A DNA stretch of 64,000 nucleotides from an uncultured Bacteroidota bacterium (lineage in GTDB: Bacteria > Bacteroidota > Bacteroidia > AKYH767-A > 2013-40CM-41-45). Numbering within the stretch: position 1 is the stretch's first letter; each line of letters opens with the position of its first letter. Of this stretch, positions 17,792 through 25,992 are shown in pieces. Location: contig CALMQM010000102.1 of NCBI GenBank assembly GCA_937871435.1, positions 1 to 64,000 on the forward strand. The letters run 5' to 3'. A model generated the notes under the pieces. The model ran no database searches. It was not told the origin of the DNA and saw only the letters and a program-made list of their open reading frames with translations. The translations under genes were made by a program, and so were the position numbers.

Positions 17792-19354
17792 TTATCCCTG
17801 CACCGGGACTTTAATTTTCATTCCTGGCTTTAATCCATGAATGTCCGAAATCTTGTTAATAGATTTCAATTGTTCAACAGTAGCTCCTTCGTATTTTTTT
17901 GCAATGCTGAAAAGTGTGTCACCGGGAGCTACAGTATGGTAAATAAATCGTGCATCAACAGTTTTGGGAGCTTCTTTCACCACAGGAGTTTCTGATTTCT
18001 TCTCCTCATTCATCGCTACAGAAGCATTCGTATCGTTTGTTTTATCTTGTACAGATTGTGACAACATCTCCTTTTCATCTTCTGACAAAATAGGCTTATC
18101 GTCTTCTTCTTCCGTTCCATTGGCGGGTTTACGGATAAAGACTTTGTGACAAACAGTAGTATAAATTGATAAGCGCTGACCGCTTATCGGATATTTCTGG
18201 CGAAGTGAACGTTTGTTCCAACTGCGCAGTTGTGCCACAGTGCAACTGTAACGACTTGCAATCTGACTCAGTGTTTCACCTCTTTTGACAACATGCGTTT
18301 TTCTTACTTTCTCAACCACGGTAGCATACTCACCCGAAACACTTTCAACATTCATGTCCGCGGCAGCTGTAAGTACTGAAGAAGATCCTGAGAAAGGACT
18401 CAGCCTGTCAAGAGCAATGGTAGAATAATAATCACTGAACATGTCCCTTACCACTTCATTCCGGATCTGAGGTCCACGGCAGCCAAAAACGACGCTCACC
18501 AAACGATGTTCGCATTTATTTACTGTCGCAACCAGACAAAAGCCGGCTCTGCGAGTATATCCTGTTTTCAATCCGTCGACTACACCGCTATATTCAATCG
18601 TAAGCTTATTATGATTGCGGATAACACTTGTTGATTTTCCATTGTCAATGGAAGCATAGCCCATTCCTGCAATTTCCAATACTTCATCGTATTTGAGTAA
18701 TTCCAGAGAAAGTAAAAGCTGATCTGTTGGTGATGAAGAATTATCCAGACTTGCATGTGACGCAGGCAATCCTGTTGGATTTCCGTAGTACGTGTCTGTC
18801 ATTCCCAATTCTTTCGCTCTCGCGTTCATTCGCTCAAGCGATGTTTTGAGATCTCCACAACTGATATAGCGAGCCATTTGCTCAGCACATTCATTATTGG
18901 AAGCTATCATCGCTGCCTTGAACACATCACGCAGTGTATAATTAACAGATGTATAAACTGTTTTTCTTTTATGTCTTCTTCCGGTAACTGTTTCACGCAC
19001 CCAGTGAACATTGTCTTCCCAACTGAATTTCCCGGCGCGAACATCTTCTACTGTGAGCAAGGCAACCATCATTTTAGTAAGAGAAGCGATAGGGTACGCT
19101 GACTGCATATTCTTTTGCCAGACAATTTTTTTGTTGACAACATCATACAATAAACCTGCTCTCACTTCGCCTTCATTCACACGGAAATTCGTGTCCGCTT
19201 CGTACACAAAAGATTTGGAAAGACTGTTGAGCTTGAGTGCAGACAAACTATCATCTCTGTCAAAGCCGGTAGCGCCTGCACGCAATGGCAGCAATGCAGC
19301 CACACATGCCGAGATGGCAAAAAACCGCTTAAGGAGGTGATTTAAATTGTGCAT
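17792..19354 (-). CDS. D-alanyl-D-alanine carboxypeptidase (S11) with two LysM domains
   Basis: Trims the terminal D-Ala from peptidoglycan stem peptides in the periplasm. A signal peptide covers about residues 1-29. All three S11 motifs are present: S91-LTK (SxxK), S152-NN (SxN) and K263-TG. Two LysM peptidoglycan-binding domains follow: one near residues 355-400 (VVKRGETLSQIASRYSCTVA) and one at the C-terminus near 473-518 (HTVAPGDTLFSIAKKYEGAT). An acidic linker lies between them. Most DacA-type enzymes end in an amphipathic membrane anchor; here LysM modules replace it. It is a single-gene unit. Confidence 0.92.
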   Translation of the reverse strand: MHNLNHLLKRFFAISACVAALLPLRAGATGFDRDDSLSALKLNSLSKSFVYEADTNFRVNEGEVRAGLLYDVVNKKIVWQKNMQSAYPIASLTKMMVALLTVEDVRAGKFSWEDNVHWVRETVTGRRHKRKTVYTSVNYTLRDVFKAAMIASNNECAEQMARYISCGDLKTSLERMNARAKELGMTDTYYGNPTGLPASHASLDNSSSPTDQLLLSLELLKYDEVLEIAGMGYASIDNGKSTSVIRNHNKLTIEYSGVVDGLKTGYTRRAGFCLVATVNKCEHRLVSVVFGCRGPQIRNEVVRDMFSDYYSTIALDRLSPFSGSSSVLTAAADMNVESVSGEYATVVEKVRKTHVVKRGETLSQIASRYSCTVAQLRSWNKRSLRQKYPISGQRLSIYTTVCHKVFIRKPANGTEEEDDKPILSEDEKEMLSQSVQDKTNDTNASVAMNEEKKSETPVVKEAPKTVDARFIYHTVAPGDTLFSIAKKYEGATVEQLKSINKISDIHGLKPGMKIKVPVQG

Positions 19355-19580
19355 CCCCGTTTTTTAATACTTGTTATTCTAATATACGATTGCGCAGAAT
19401 CTCTGTCAATAATTTTCCCCGTATGTATCCCAAAAGAATAATTAAAAGGAAACAGCTATTATACTGAATTTTTACAAAAAACGTTACTTTTTGAGAAATA
19501 TTATGAAGAATTTGGAAGAAAAAAGTGTTAAAATTCTTCGATTTCTTTTCCGCGAACGACCGGAGGTCTTGGTAAACGAA

Positions 19581-19910
19581 TTACAATTTGGAGTAAATGA
19601 ACAGTTTAACCAAATCCTTTTGTGAATCAGTGAGTTTGGTCCTGGTGAACATTTCAGGAAGAAGGTTCTCCCAATGCTCTTTGCTTTTCTCTGTTGGCAG
19701 GTGCAGACTGTGACACCCGCTGCAATTGTTTACATACAATTTGTATCCGAGCTTCAGGCTATCCAGACTCACTGTTTGTCCCTTTTCCTGCATCCTTACT
19801 ACATCTTCATTCACCGGTTTCAGCAATGGCTTTCCGGCGCTGCAGGCAATCACAAAAAAGATCGCCATACAGCAGACAACAGTTAACCCAACTCCCGGAA
19901 TTTTTTTCAT
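19581..19910 (-). CDS. Small c-type cytochrome lipoprotein
   Basis: A 109-residue protein. The N-terminus is a lipoprotein-type signal with a lipobox-like VIAC (C23). One heme c attachment motif is present, CSGCH (C63, C66, H67). M87 in LLPEMF is the candidate distal ligand. It is therefore a monoheme, membrane-anchored electron carrier on the periplasmic or outer-membrane side. It starts 8 nt after the barrel-protein stop, so the two form a unit under the operators near 20751-20850. Its partner oxidase or reductase is not identifiable here. Confidence 0.85.
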   Translation of the reverse strand: MKKIPGVGLTVVCCMAIFFVIACSAGKPLLKPVNEDVVRMQEKGQTVSLDSLKLGYKLYVNNCSGCHSLHLPTEKSKEHWENLLPEMFTRTKLTDSQKDLVKLFIYSKL

Positions 19911-19918
19911 GATAATTT

Positions 19919-20713
19919 TCAGAATGCAAATGACATCAATACTCTCGCTTCCACTTTTTCATGCTCATCAAGTACCAGATTCTCTGTGGAACCTTCTTCT
20001 TTTTTCGCATTGAATAATTGTGGCAATACATTCAAATTAATGAACCAGCGATCGCCACTGAAATGTAATGTCGGTCCGGCAAACCATGCTGAATGCTCCC
20101 ACTCTCCTTCTTTGATTTCATTGTGATTACGGACCTCCAACCCAAGACCGGCATGTTTGCCAATCATATGCATATAGGCAAGATCCAATTCCACAGGTGT
20201 TTCTACTTCCGTTTCAATTTCTCCATCTTCCGCCTCGTATTCAATTTCATATTCTCCAACGATATTGGCTGCAAAAATATTTTTTCCAATCTGTTTGTCA
20301 AGTATCAGTTTACCTTCCAGTTCAATTTCATCTCCTTCAAATCCAATTTCAGCATACAGAGCTGATCCAATTTTATTTGCTACCGGGTCACTCAGTTTGA
20401 ATTTCCATTCGTTTGAGAAGCCGATGCTGTAATCTTTCACCATAAAGCTGTCAATCGGACTGTATGCAACACTTCCAAAGTTGAGATAAAAAGCAGTCTG
20501 AACTTTCTTTCCTAAACCCAATTCAAGTTCAAGCCGCTGATCCATGGCATTGTAAAAATGTGTTTTTCCACTTCTCAATGTATTCCAATATTCCAATTCC
20601 ATTGCTCCCAATGGAAGGACATTGCTTTGATAAGTTCTTGTAAATACTCTGTCTTGAGCTTTGAGCTGAAATGTTACCAGAATGACTGCAATAAGGGGAA
20701 GTACTTTTTTCAT
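19919..20713 (-). CDS. Outer-membrane beta-barrel-like protein
   Basis: A 264-residue exported protein with signal peptide MKKVLPLIAVILVTFQLKAQ. The body alternates polar and hydrophobic residues in short strands and ends in ARVLMSFAF; a terminal Phe is typical of outer-membrane barrels. A very acidic loop (GEYEIEYEAEDGEIETEVET) stands out and could bind cations. No enzymatic motif is seen. The frame extends to 20788, but ATG 20713 starts the signal peptide. It is followed at 8 nt by the cytochrome c lipoprotein. The upstream region has two Fur/PerR-like palindromes, so metal- or redox-dependent expression is likely (inference). Confidence 0.7.
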   Translation of the reverse strand: MKKVLPLIAVILVTFQLKAQDRVFTRTYQSNVLPLGAMELEYWNTLRSGKTHFYNAMDQRLELELGLGKKVQTAFYLNFGSVAYSPIDSFMVKDYSIGFSNEWKFKLSDPVANKIGSALYAEIGFEGDEIELEGKLILDKQIGKNIFAANIVGEYEIEYEAEDGEIETEVETPVELDLAYMHMIGKHAGLGLEVRNHNEIKEGEWEHSAWFAGPTLHFSGDRWFINLNVLPQLFNAKKEEGSTENLVLDEHEKVEARVLMSFAF

Positions 20714-20736
20714 GAGTTGTTTAAATTTTTCGGTGG

Positions 20737-20744
20737 CAAAACTA
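20737..20744 (-). promoter_or_regulatory. Candidate -7 box of the barrel/cytochrome unit (proximal)
   Basis: Minus strand TAGTTTTG matches the Bacteroidota TAnnTTTG -7 consensus. It is 23 nt upstream of the ATG at 20713. The palindrome at 20751-20773 occupies the expected spacer and -33 region, so a bound regulator would block it. No TTG -33 element is evident. Confidence 0.5.
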
Positions 20745-20750
20745 TATTTT

Positions 20751-20773
20751 TTATTTAGAACGATTCTAAATAA
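20751..20773. promoter_or_regulatory. Fur/PerR-like operator, proximal copy
   Basis: Perfect inverted repeat TTATTTAGAA-CGA-TTCTAAATAA with 10-bp arms. Its core TTAGAAC-G-ATTCTAA has the 7-1-7 layout of Fur-family boxes (compare the PerR consensus TTATAATNATTATAA). It overlaps the region upstream of the -7 box at 20737-20744. No regulator gene is in the window. Confidence 0.6.
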
Positions 20774-20827
20774 GATAATTTTTAACAAAAAATCATCAAT
20801 TAGACCCTGATTTACAGGTATTTAATT

Positions 20828-20850
20828 TTATTTAGAATGATTCTACAAAA
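20828..20850. promoter_or_regulatory. Fur/PerR-like operator, distal copy with adjacent -7 box
   Basis: The left arm TTATTTAGAA is identical to the proximal copy; centre TGA; the right arm TTCTACAAAA matches for five bases. The 7-1-7 core is TTAGAAT-G-ATTCTAC. On the minus strand a second TAGTTTTG lies at 20846-20853, directly before this operator. This second promoter would therefore be bound at its start site rather than over its spacer. Confidence 0.5.
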
Positions 20851-20952
20851 CTATATCCGACAATTGAACGGGATAATGACGCAAGTCATCTGATCAAAAA
20901 AATTTTATCAGGAGGTCTGAGAAAGAAGATCCTGAACGTTTTTAGTTAAGTA

Positions 20953-22158
20953 TCAAAATAAAGGAAGCACCTGGGAAGTATCGTTCAGGTTACCACTCGA
21001 TTGGTCGATGCCGCTTACCAAATTTACTCCGGGAATTTTGTTCTTTTCAAAACTTCCCAATTCACGATGCATTCCCAAAAACTCAGCTCCATTAAGTGTT
21101 GACCATTTCAATAAATGATCGAGTGAAATTTCCGGGTACTTGCGATGGATACTTTTCAATTCATCCAGGACTGATAAAGTCCAGTTAGATGCGTAGCTGT
21201 CGGTTCCAACAGTAATGTTTGATACGTTTGAAAGAAAAAGAGGAATATCCGGCAAACGATTCTCGATAAACAAATTTGCATTCGGACAAAAGCACCACCA
21301 GATCATTTTACTGAACTGCATCGCTCGTTCAATATCCTTTTGAGTACTGTATGTATTGTGTACCAGTTGGATTTTAGAACAGGAAGACATTTGGATCAAT
21401 GTCGATGCAAGCGATGGATGTCCGGTGGCTTTCCATTCTTTGAAAAAGGGAACTGCATTATCGAGAAAATCAAATAGCTCACCCTTTCTGCTGAGGAACA
21501 TTTCGTTCTCACTTTCAGTTTCCTGATTATGCATACAAACAGGACTGCCACATATATACGCATATTCATTGATCAGCCGGAACAATTTTGAAGATACAGT
21601 ATATGGAGCATGTGGAACCAGGGTTCCTTCCAGTCCCAGTTCGTTTAGCTGATCCAACAATTGTTTTCCTTTTTCAAAAACTCCTTCTGCCCTTTCCGGA
21701 TGAAAGTCGAACATCTCGACAAACGTCAAATAGTGAATTCTGCTTTGTGATTTTAGTTGAAATGAATGGTCCGTATTGGAAATATCACCCACAGCTACAA
21801 TACCGTTCGAGACCATTTCTCTGTCTGCATCTTCCAGCGCTTCCAATATTTCTTCAGTAGAAGATTGCCGCATGCTTGAGACCTGCTTAAGAAAAGCAGG
21901 CAATCTTTTCCGTTCGTCTAATTTTCCTTTCAGATGCGACAATTCTAGATGACAATGTGCATTCACAAATCCGGGACACAATATTCCATGAAAAATTTCC
22001 AGTTTACCGGGATCAGAATTCAAACGTTTAAATTCCTCCGGGTGAATCTTCGGGTCAATTATTTCTATCACTCTTCCATCATCTTCCATTACCAGAATCC
22101 CATGTTTCACAGGAGGTGTGGAAATCGGATATAGTATATCTGCCTGGAGAAAGCGCAT
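20953..22158 (-). CDS. Amidohydrolase-superfamily deaminase/chlorohydrolase-like enzyme
   Basis: A 401-residue metal-dependent hydrolase of the TrzA/SsnA/cytosine-deaminase branch. Motifs seen: the metal-binding NAHCHLELSH (H68, H70), VPHAPYTVS near residue 186, CMHNQETESE, LVHNTY and the metal-ligand Asp in VGTDSYASN. The N-terminal small beta domain carries the GILCPGFVNAH lead-in. Family members deaminate or dechlorinate purine- or triazine-like rings; in quinone biology a related enzyme deaminates aminodeoxyfutalosine. The polyprenyl synthase about 3 kb away makes a menaquinone role possible, but that is weak inference. It is a single gene, divergent from rlmN. Confidence 0.82.
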   Translation of the reverse strand: MRFLQADILYPISTPPVKHGILVMEDDGRVIEIIDPKIHPEEFKRLNSDPGKLEIFHGILCPGFVNAHCHLELSHLKGKLDERKRLPAFLKQVSSMRQSSTEEILEALEDADREMVSNGIVAVGDISNTDHSFQLKSQSRIHYLTFVEMFDFHPERAEGVFEKGKQLLDQLNELGLEGTLVPHAPYTVSSKLFRLINEYAYICGSPVCMHNQETESENEMFLSRKGELFDFLDNAVPFFKEWKATGHPSLASTLIQMSSCSKIQLVHNTYSTQKDIERAMQFSKMIWWCFCPNANLFIENRLPDIPLFLSNVSNITVGTDSYASNWTLSVLDELKSIHRKYPEISLDHLLKWSTLNGAEFLGMHRELGSFEKNKIPGVNLVSGIDQSSGNLNDTSQVLPLF

Positions 22159-22396
22159 TTTTCCTGATGTTTATTTCTGATCAAATGTAGAGGAAAATAA
22201 GTGAGTGAAATCTTCACTTTTTCCAAAATTATGAAAATGAAATCTGAATAGGCAAGAGTATCATCCTGCCAATTCCAGTTGAACTTGAGCTCATATGAGG
22301 AAAACGGAATTCAGAAGCGTTTGTAATCAGAGGATAGAATTTATATTCAACTCAGGGAGAAGTGGATGAGAATAAGAACAAGCCTTATAAATTCCC

Positions 22397-22404
22397 TACC
22401 TTTG
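22397..22404 (+). promoter_or_regulatory. Candidate -7 box of rlmN
   Basis: TACCTTTG is an exact TAnnTTTG match ending only 4 nt before the rlmN ATG at 22409. Transcription would then start at or next to the start codon, giving a leaderless or near-leaderless message. No clear -33 TTG is seen. Confidence 0.45.
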
Positions 22405-22408
22405 CCGC

Positions 22409-23482
22409 ATGCAGCCATTTGCAGAAAAACCCAACATCCGACAACTTTCCAAATCTGATCTGGAAAAGTGGTTCATTGACCACGGCGAACAAAAATTCCG
22501 TGCGACCCAGGTGTGGGAATGGCTCTGGCAAAAAAGTGCCCGTTCTTTTGAAAGCATGTCTAATCTTTCCAAAGCATTGAGAGAAAAATTGCAATCTCAT
22601 TTTTCAATACCGGCCGCGTCAATAGATACTTTCCAGGTAAGCAGAGACCGAACAATTAAAAATGCATTTCGATTGTACGATGGAAATATCGTTGAAGGAG
22701 TTTTGATTCCAACGGAAACGCGCATGACAGCTTGTGTTTCTTCTCAGGTTGGATGTAGTCTGACTTGTAAATTCTGTGCTACAGGTAAACTGGAACGATT
22801 GAGAAACCTGAATGCGGATGAAATTTACGATCAGGTGGCAATCATTCGTGAACAGGCAATCCAGAATTACAACATTCCGCTCTCGAACATTGTGTACATG
22901 GGAATGGGCGAACCTTTACTGAACTATTCTAACGTTCTTCAGAGTATTGAACGCATTACTTCACCTGATGGCCTGGGAATGTCACCGCAACGAATCACAG
23001 TCAGCACTGCCGGCATTTCGAAAATGATTCGCAAGCTTGGCGATGATGAAGTAAAGTTCAATCTCGCACTTTCGCTCCATGCGGCGAATGAGACAAAAAG
23101 GAACCAGATCATGCCGATCAATGAAAGCAATTCATTGGAAGCGCTTGCTGAATCGCTGAATTATTTTTATGACAAAACGGGAAGCAGAGTCACTTTCGAA
23201 TACATCGTATTCAATGGATTTAATGACTCGCTCATCGATGCGAAAGAGCTGGAAGATTTTTGCAGGAAAGTAAAAGCTAAAGTGAATCTGATCGAATACA
23301 ATCCCATTGATGGTGGAGAATACCTCAATGCCAGAGTCGACAAAATTGAAGCATTCAAAAATTATCTTGAAAACCAAGGTGTAATTGTCAATATCAGAAG
23401 AAGTCGCGGTAAAGATATTGATGCGGCTTGTGGACAGTTAGCCAACAAAAACGAGCATGCAGTTGTTAAATTAAAGAAATAA
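22409..23482 (+). CDS. rlmN: RlmN, dual-specificity 23S rRNA/tRNA adenine-C2 methyltransferase
   Basis: Radical-SAM enzyme that methylates A2503 of 23S rRNA and A37 of some tRNAs. The 357 residues include the cluster motif C116-SLT-C120-KF-C123 followed by ATG. The conserved VYMGMGEPLLNY, SLHAANETKRNQIMPIN and IEYNPIDGG segments are present. The acceptor cysteine region DIDAACGQL places C341 as the methyl-carrying Cys. The second conserved Cys of the RlmN family is also present, so this is RlmN or Cfr-like; the length and N-terminal HhH-like domain favour RlmN. A Bacteroidota -7 box sits next to its ATG. Confidence 0.95.
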   Translation: MQPFAEKPNIRQLSKSDLEKWFIDHGEQKFRATQVWEWLWQKSARSFESMSNLSKALREKLQSHFSIPAASIDTFQVSRDRTIKNAFRLYDGNIVEGVLIPTETRMTACVSSQVGCSLTCKFCATGKLERLRNLNADEIYDQVAIIREQAIQNYNIPLSNIVYMGMGEPLLNYSNVLQSIERITSPDGLGMSPQRITVSTAGISKMIRKLGDDEVKFNLALSLHAANETKRNQIMPINESNSLEALAESLNYFYDKTGSRVTFEYIVFNGFNDSLIDAKELEDFCRKVKAKVNLIEYNPIDGGEYLNARVDKIEAFKNYLENQGVIVNIRRSRGKDIDAACGQLANKNEHAVVKLKK

Positions 23483-23556
23483 TTCCTCTCAGAATTTTTC
23501 AATTTCGTTGCATTGCGTACATTGTTTGTTCGTCAACACCTGAACCCATTCTTCCA

Positions 23557-24822
23557 ATGAAATTTACATTCATTTTCAGGAATTCACTCTTCTGTTTGCT
23601 TGGAATTTTTATTTCCCTCAATTGTTTGGGCCAATCTGATACTCCGTGTCAGGCCCCGATAATTGCTGTGAATAGTGATACGTGTGTATTTCTTTCGTCG
23701 ACAACAGCTGGTGCTGCTTATCAAAGTGATTCAGCGAATGGAGGAGTTCCTCCCTGTGCTTTTCCCGGTTCACCTGATGTTTGGTATGCAGTGATTGTTC
23801 CGGCATCCGGAGCCATTGCATTCACGTCAGAAGCCGGTACTATCACTGATGGCGGAATGGCAGTATATTCAGGCCCCTGCACACAACCACAATTACTGGA
23901 ATGCGACGATGATGCAGCTGCAGGTATGATGGCAGTTGTAGATCGTTCTGATTTTATTCCGGGCGACACTCTTTTCATTCGATTTTGGAAAGCAGCCGGA
24001 AGTGGTACCGGTACTTTTTCTCTCTGCGCAATTGAGTCCCATTCCGATTGTCCGGTTGCACAACAAATCTGTGAAACAACACGGGTGAATGGCAATGCCT
24101 ATGGCCCGGGGTCGAATCAGGATGCTTTCGCTTACTATTGTGACATCTCAGAATTTCAATCACACTGGTTCCGCTTTCGCTTTTTGACAGCCGGGACATT
24201 TATTTTTAAACTCTTTCCCGATTCTTTAGCCATAGGCATGTATCCTGATTATGACTGGCTTTTGTACAGAAGCTCCGGGACAGGATTTTGTGACACATTC
24301 ACTTCACAGACTTCGCCGGATGTCTGTAATGGTAGCAGCTCGATGGGACCGAATGGAGAAACAGGGTTGGATGTAAGCGGTACTTCGAATTCTGTACCTG
24401 CAGGTCCGGGAAATCCATTTTGCCCAATACTAAATGTATCTGCCGGTGACGACTATTATTTACTGGTAAATAATTTCAGCACTTCTTCCACAGGATTTAC
24501 ACTCACTCTCGGTGGAACTGCTTTATTGGACTGCAATACAGAACCTACCTTTACAAGCGCTGAACCCGGACGAGAGCACACAACTGTTTTTCCAGTTCCA
24601 GCTCACGATTATATTTGTTTCAGAATGCATCTCCCGGATCTACATCGTGACTATACTTTGTCTGTATACGATCATGAGGGAAACAAAATTTATTTAAACA
24701 CCAATCCTGACTCATCCGGTTGGTGTATACCGACTGAAACTTTTGGACAAGGGATGTTTTTTTACCGCATAACCGGAACAATGAACCAGACAATTTCCAG
24801 AGGGAAATTTGTTGTTGAATGA
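23557..24822 (+). CDS. Secreted protein with T9SS C-terminal sorting domain
   Basis: A 421-residue exported protein. The signal peptide ends near SLNCLGQ (residues 1-26). The middle has Cys-rich segments resembling repeated beta-sandwich domains, with DTPCQAPIIAV, GSPDVWYAVIVPASG, SLCAIESHSDCPVAQQIC and DDYYLLVNNFSTSSTGFTL. The last ~75 residues form a type-A T9SS sorting domain: TVFPVPAHDYICFRM near residue 347 on, then FFYRITG and the terminal SRGKFVVE. It is therefore exported through the outer membrane and probably attached to the surface. No catalytic motif is recognised. Confidence 0.82.
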   Translation: MKFTFIFRNSLFCLLGIFISLNCLGQSDTPCQAPIIAVNSDTCVFLSSTTAGAAYQSDSANGGVPPCAFPGSPDVWYAVIVPASGAIAFTSEAGTITDGGMAVYSGPCTQPQLLECDDDAAAGMMAVVDRSDFIPGDTLFIRFWKAAGSGTGTFSLCAIESHSDCPVAQQICETTRVNGNAYGPGSNQDAFAYYCDISEFQSHWFRFRFLTAGTFIFKLFPDSLAIGMYPDYDWLLYRSSGTGFCDTFTSQTSPDVCNGSSSMGPNGETGLDVSGTSNSVPAGPGNPFCPILNVSAGDDYYLLVNNFSTSSTGFTLTLGGTALLDCNTEPTFTSAEPGREHTTVFPVPAHDYICFRMHLPDLHRDYTLSVYDHEGNKIYLNTNPDSSGWCIPTETFGQGMFFYRITGTMNQTISRGKFVVE

Positions 24823-25009
24823 ATTGATTCGTCTATAGCACATTGAATTTCACAGATTAGGATTCCATTCCATACATTGTTTTTTGCGGAATGGAATAAA
24901 GTCCGAACTAACTTATACTGAACCTTCTAATACATTCAATTTACCTCAGATAAGACTGAGCATTCTTAAGGTCTGCTAAGAAAAAAGTGTGTATTTTCGC
25001 CCTCCGCAT

Positions 25010-25987
25010 ATGTCTTTATCATTAAATGAGATCAAAGCACCGATTGCTTCGGTGATGGATGAGTTCGAGTTCAAGTTCCGCGCTTCAATGAAGAGTACGG
25101 TTCCGCTGCTTGATCGCATCACTCATTACATTGTCAAAAGAAAAGGCAAGCAAATGCGCCCGATGTTTGTTTTTCTTTCCGCAGGCTTACTCGGACAGGT
25201 TAACGAACGAAGTCACAGAGCTGCTACACTCATTGAACTTTTGCATACTGCCACTCTGGTACATGATGACGTGGTGGATGATTCGAATGAACGACGGGGT
25301 TTTTTTTCTTTAAATGCATTATGGAAAAATAAAATTGCAGTACTGGTAGGCGACTACTTACTCAGTAAAGGATTGCTTCTTTCCGTCGACAACAGCGATC
25401 ACGATTTATTGAAAATCGTATCTGAAGCAGTCAGGATCATGAGTGAAGGAGAATTGATGCAGATTGAAAAAGCAAGAAGACTGGATATCAGTGAAGAGAT
25501 TTATTTTGAAATCATCCGACAGAAAACCGCTTCACTCATCGCTTCCTGTTGTGCAGGTGGTGCATGTGCAGCCGGAGCCGGACAGGAAGATATCATTCGT
25601 ATGCACCATTTCGGCGAATGTATTGGTATGGCTTTTCAAATAAAAGATGATTTATTTGATTATGGTCCGGATGGGGTAATAGGTAAACCAACGGGAATCG
25701 ATATCAAAGAAAGTAAGATGACCCTGCCTCTGATTCATGCGCTCAGCAAAGCAGCTTATGCGGATAAGAAACGAATCATCAACATCATTAAAAATCACAA
25801 TACGGATGATGCAAAAGTGAAGGAAGTAATTGCATTTGTGAAACAATCAGGAGGAATGGAATATGCCACCAAAAAAATGATGGAATACCAGGAACAAGCT
25901 TTTCGTGTGTTGGATTATTTTCCTGAAAACACATACAAAACTTCACTGAAAGAACTGGTGCGTTATACTACAGAAAGAACTCACTAA
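25010..25987 (+). CDS. ispB: Long-chain polyprenyl diphosphate synthase (IspB-like)
   Basis: Trans-prenyltransferase that extends FPP with IPP to make the side chain of menaquinone or a related lipid. The 325 residues from ATG 25010 carry the first Asp-rich motif in LVHDDVVDDSNERRG and the second in FQIKDDLFDY. GKQMRPMFVFLSAGL marks the IPP-binding N-terminus. A GTG at 24989 is in frame but adds residues atypical of the family. The following alpha/beta hydrolase starts 5 nt after its stop, so they probably share a transcript. Product chain length cannot be read. Confidence 0.9.
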   Translation: MSLSLNEIKAPIASVMDEFEFKFRASMKSTVPLLDRITHYIVKRKGKQMRPMFVFLSAGLLGQVNERSHRAATLIELLHTATLVHDDVVDDSNERRGFFSLNALWKNKIAVLVGDYLLSKGLLLSVDNSDHDLLKIVSEAVRIMSEGELMQIEKARRLDISEEIYFEIIRQKTASLIASCCAGGACAAGAGQEDIIRMHHFGECIGMAFQIKDDLFDYGPDGVIGKPTGIDIKESKMTLPLIHALSKAAYADKKRIINIIKNHNTDDAKVKEVIAFVKQSGGMEYATKKMMEYQEQAFRVLDYFPENTYKTSLKELVRYTTERTH

Positions 25988-25992
25988 ACAGG

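Noticed and set aside
19330-19345. AGGAGGTGAT Shine-Dalgarno-like sequence near the carboxypeptidase gene start
   Set aside because: It is on the opposite strand and inside the coding region of the minus-strand gene, with no plus-strand gene after it.
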